Source: Kangiellaceae bacterium (GTDB lineage Bacteria; Pseudomonadota; Gammaproteobacteria; Enterobacterales; Kangiellaceae). Taken from it: DNA of 13,476 nucleotides. The translations under genes were made by a program, and so were the position numbers. Below the pieces are notes generated by a model. It had not been told where the DNA came from, made no database searches, and was given only the letters and a program-made list of their open reading frames with translations. Each line of letters begins with the position of its first letter. Within the stretch, counting starts at the first letter, position 1. The stretch spans positions 1-13,476 of the forward strand of contig JAUUYO010000072.1 in the NCBI GenBank assembly GCA_030590405.1. Reading direction: 5' to 3'. Below are positions 12,764-13,476 of the stretch, piece after piece.

Positions 12764-13333
12764 CTATTTTGAGATGAAACCCTTCAAATCTGGATCAGAA
12801 AAGATACCGGATAATTGTTTAGTCAGCATTTGATTTATCACGCCGGTCGCATCCAGGTCATTGGCAGGGTTGGCTACTTCTTGCTGTCTGGTCGCTCTAT
12901 ATATTTTTGACCATTGCAAGCTGTGTTTATTGGCTGTCAGCTTAATTTCACTGTTTCCCCGAATGACACTTTTGAAAGTGGATGATTCGATGGTGAGTGT
13001 TAGCTTGGTAATTTCAAGCTCAAATGCAACATCAGCCAGCAGCGGCTTACTGATGATTTTATAACCGTTTTGCTTGAGTAGGGTGATTAATTTGTCCTGT
13101 AGTTGTTTGGTTTCATTATCTGGTCCAGCAATGGCGTTTTGATTGGAGGTATTCGCCGAGTTATTGACTCGGCTGTCAGTTACTTTTAACGCGACAATTT
13201 TGGCGTCCTGAGCTAATCTGTCCAGATTATTGATTTCGGGATCGAGTTGATATTTTAGTATTGCAGGGTTGCAACCGCTCAATATTGCCATGGCCGTTAG
13301 AGTGATAAATGTTTTTTTTAGTGATAAATTCAT
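12764..13333 (-). CDS. yajG: YajG-like lipoprotein
   Basis: 189 residues, beginning MNLSLKKTFITLTAMAILSG followed by C21: an n-region, a hydrophobic core and a lipobox ILSGC, so the mature protein is a lipoprotein acylated at Cys21. The residue after Cys is Asn, not the Asp inner-membrane retention signal, so outer-membrane sorting by Lol is expected. The body (IVALKVTDSRVN, then LQDKLITLLKQNGYKI, VAFELEITKLTLTIESSTFK, STRATRQQEVANP-like region and NQMLTKQLSGIFSDPDL) fits the YajG family of uncharacterised lipoproteins. In E. coli yajG neighbours ampG, as here within 2.6 kb, which supports the call. The Shine-Dalgarno is weak (GAGAAAA). Its function is unknown. Confidence 0.8.
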   Translation of the reverse strand: MNLSLKKTFITLTAMAILSGCNPAILKYQLDPEINNLDRLAQDAKIVALKVTDSRVNNSANTSNQNAIAGPDNETKQLQDKLITLLKQNGYKIISKPLLADVAFELEITKLTLTIESSTFKSVIRGNSEIKLTANKHSLQWSKIYRATRQQEVANPANDLDATGVINQMLTKQLSGIFSDPDLKGFISK

Positions 13334-13370
13334 TGTTTGATTTTCTCGTGTTTAACCGCATAGCGTAAAT

Positions 13371-13435
13371 CTCGGGTGGCTTGCCTCCGAGCTGGATAGT
13401 GTGGCTGGGCTCGGCCCAGCTAAAACTATCCAGCT
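13371..13435. repeat. Nested palindromes (REP-like or cruciform) upstream of the yajG-like gene
   Basis: Three stems are stacked. CTCGG (13371-13375) with CCGAG (13387-13391), plus inner GGC/GCC. AGCTGGATAGT (13390-13400) with ACTATCCAGCT (13425-13435). Within the latter, GCTGGGC (13404-13410), loop TCG, GCCCAGC (13414-13420). No T-run follows on either strand, so this is not a classic terminator. A palindrome TGAGAATTCTCA follows at 13438-13449. No gene is seen from 13334 to the window end. Confidence 0.7.
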
Positions 13436-13476
13436 AGTGAGAATTCTCAAGATTATTACGGTTATGTAATATTACG

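Overview
The window reads as chromosomal DNA of an AT-rich, probably marine gammaproteobacterium. The evidence is a CysB-type regulator beside sulfur and siroheme genes, an ampG/yajG neighbourhood as in enterobacteria, a TIGR04219-like outer-membrane protein, a lipoprotein with a lipobox, and an RluA-type enzyme of the TIGR01621 kind. The genus cannot be fixed from the sequence. No rRNA, tRNA or CRISPR array was seen.

Region 1 (1-2905), sulfur assimilation: the 5' half of a cysB-like LysR regulator (minus strand, cut by the window edge) is divergent from cobA (uroporphyrinogen-III methyltransferase, first step to siroheme, the cofactor of sulfite reductase). A cysteine synthase gene follows. 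The cobA leader holds four degenerate 16-bp tandem repeats. The cobA-cysteine synthase gap holds hairpins resembling IS200/IS605-type ends around a GTAGGGTGGGCA-type REP pair. The last hairpin, with a T-run, lies just ahead of the cysteine synthase ribosome binding site.

Region 2 (2906-5780), accessory DNA: a scrap of a SnoaL/NTF2-like gene, a secreted protein with Vps62-like DWE and HASY motifs, palindromic TTTAACGTTAAA repeats, a remnant of a Y1/RAYT-type transposase, a VapBC-type toxin-antitoxin pair flanked by GCGTTAG repeats with an attC-like imperfect palindrome, and a small pentapeptide-repeat protein. The mix of gene scraps, repeats and stand-alone cargo suggests repeated insertion and decay.

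Region 3 (5754-9061): an RluA-family pseudouridine synthase, then a REC-only response regulator convergent with a membrane histidine-kinase-like protein. In that kinase the H-box histidine is aspartate and the G2 glycine box is lost, so it is probably a pseudokinase although the frame is intact.

Region 4 (9144-13333), envelope: a ketopantoate reductase (panE) divergent from ampG (muropeptide permease). A strong terminator hairpin separates ampG from convergent genes for a beta-barrel outer-membrane protein and a YajG-like lipoprotein. The window ends in nested palindromes with no gene visible after 13333.
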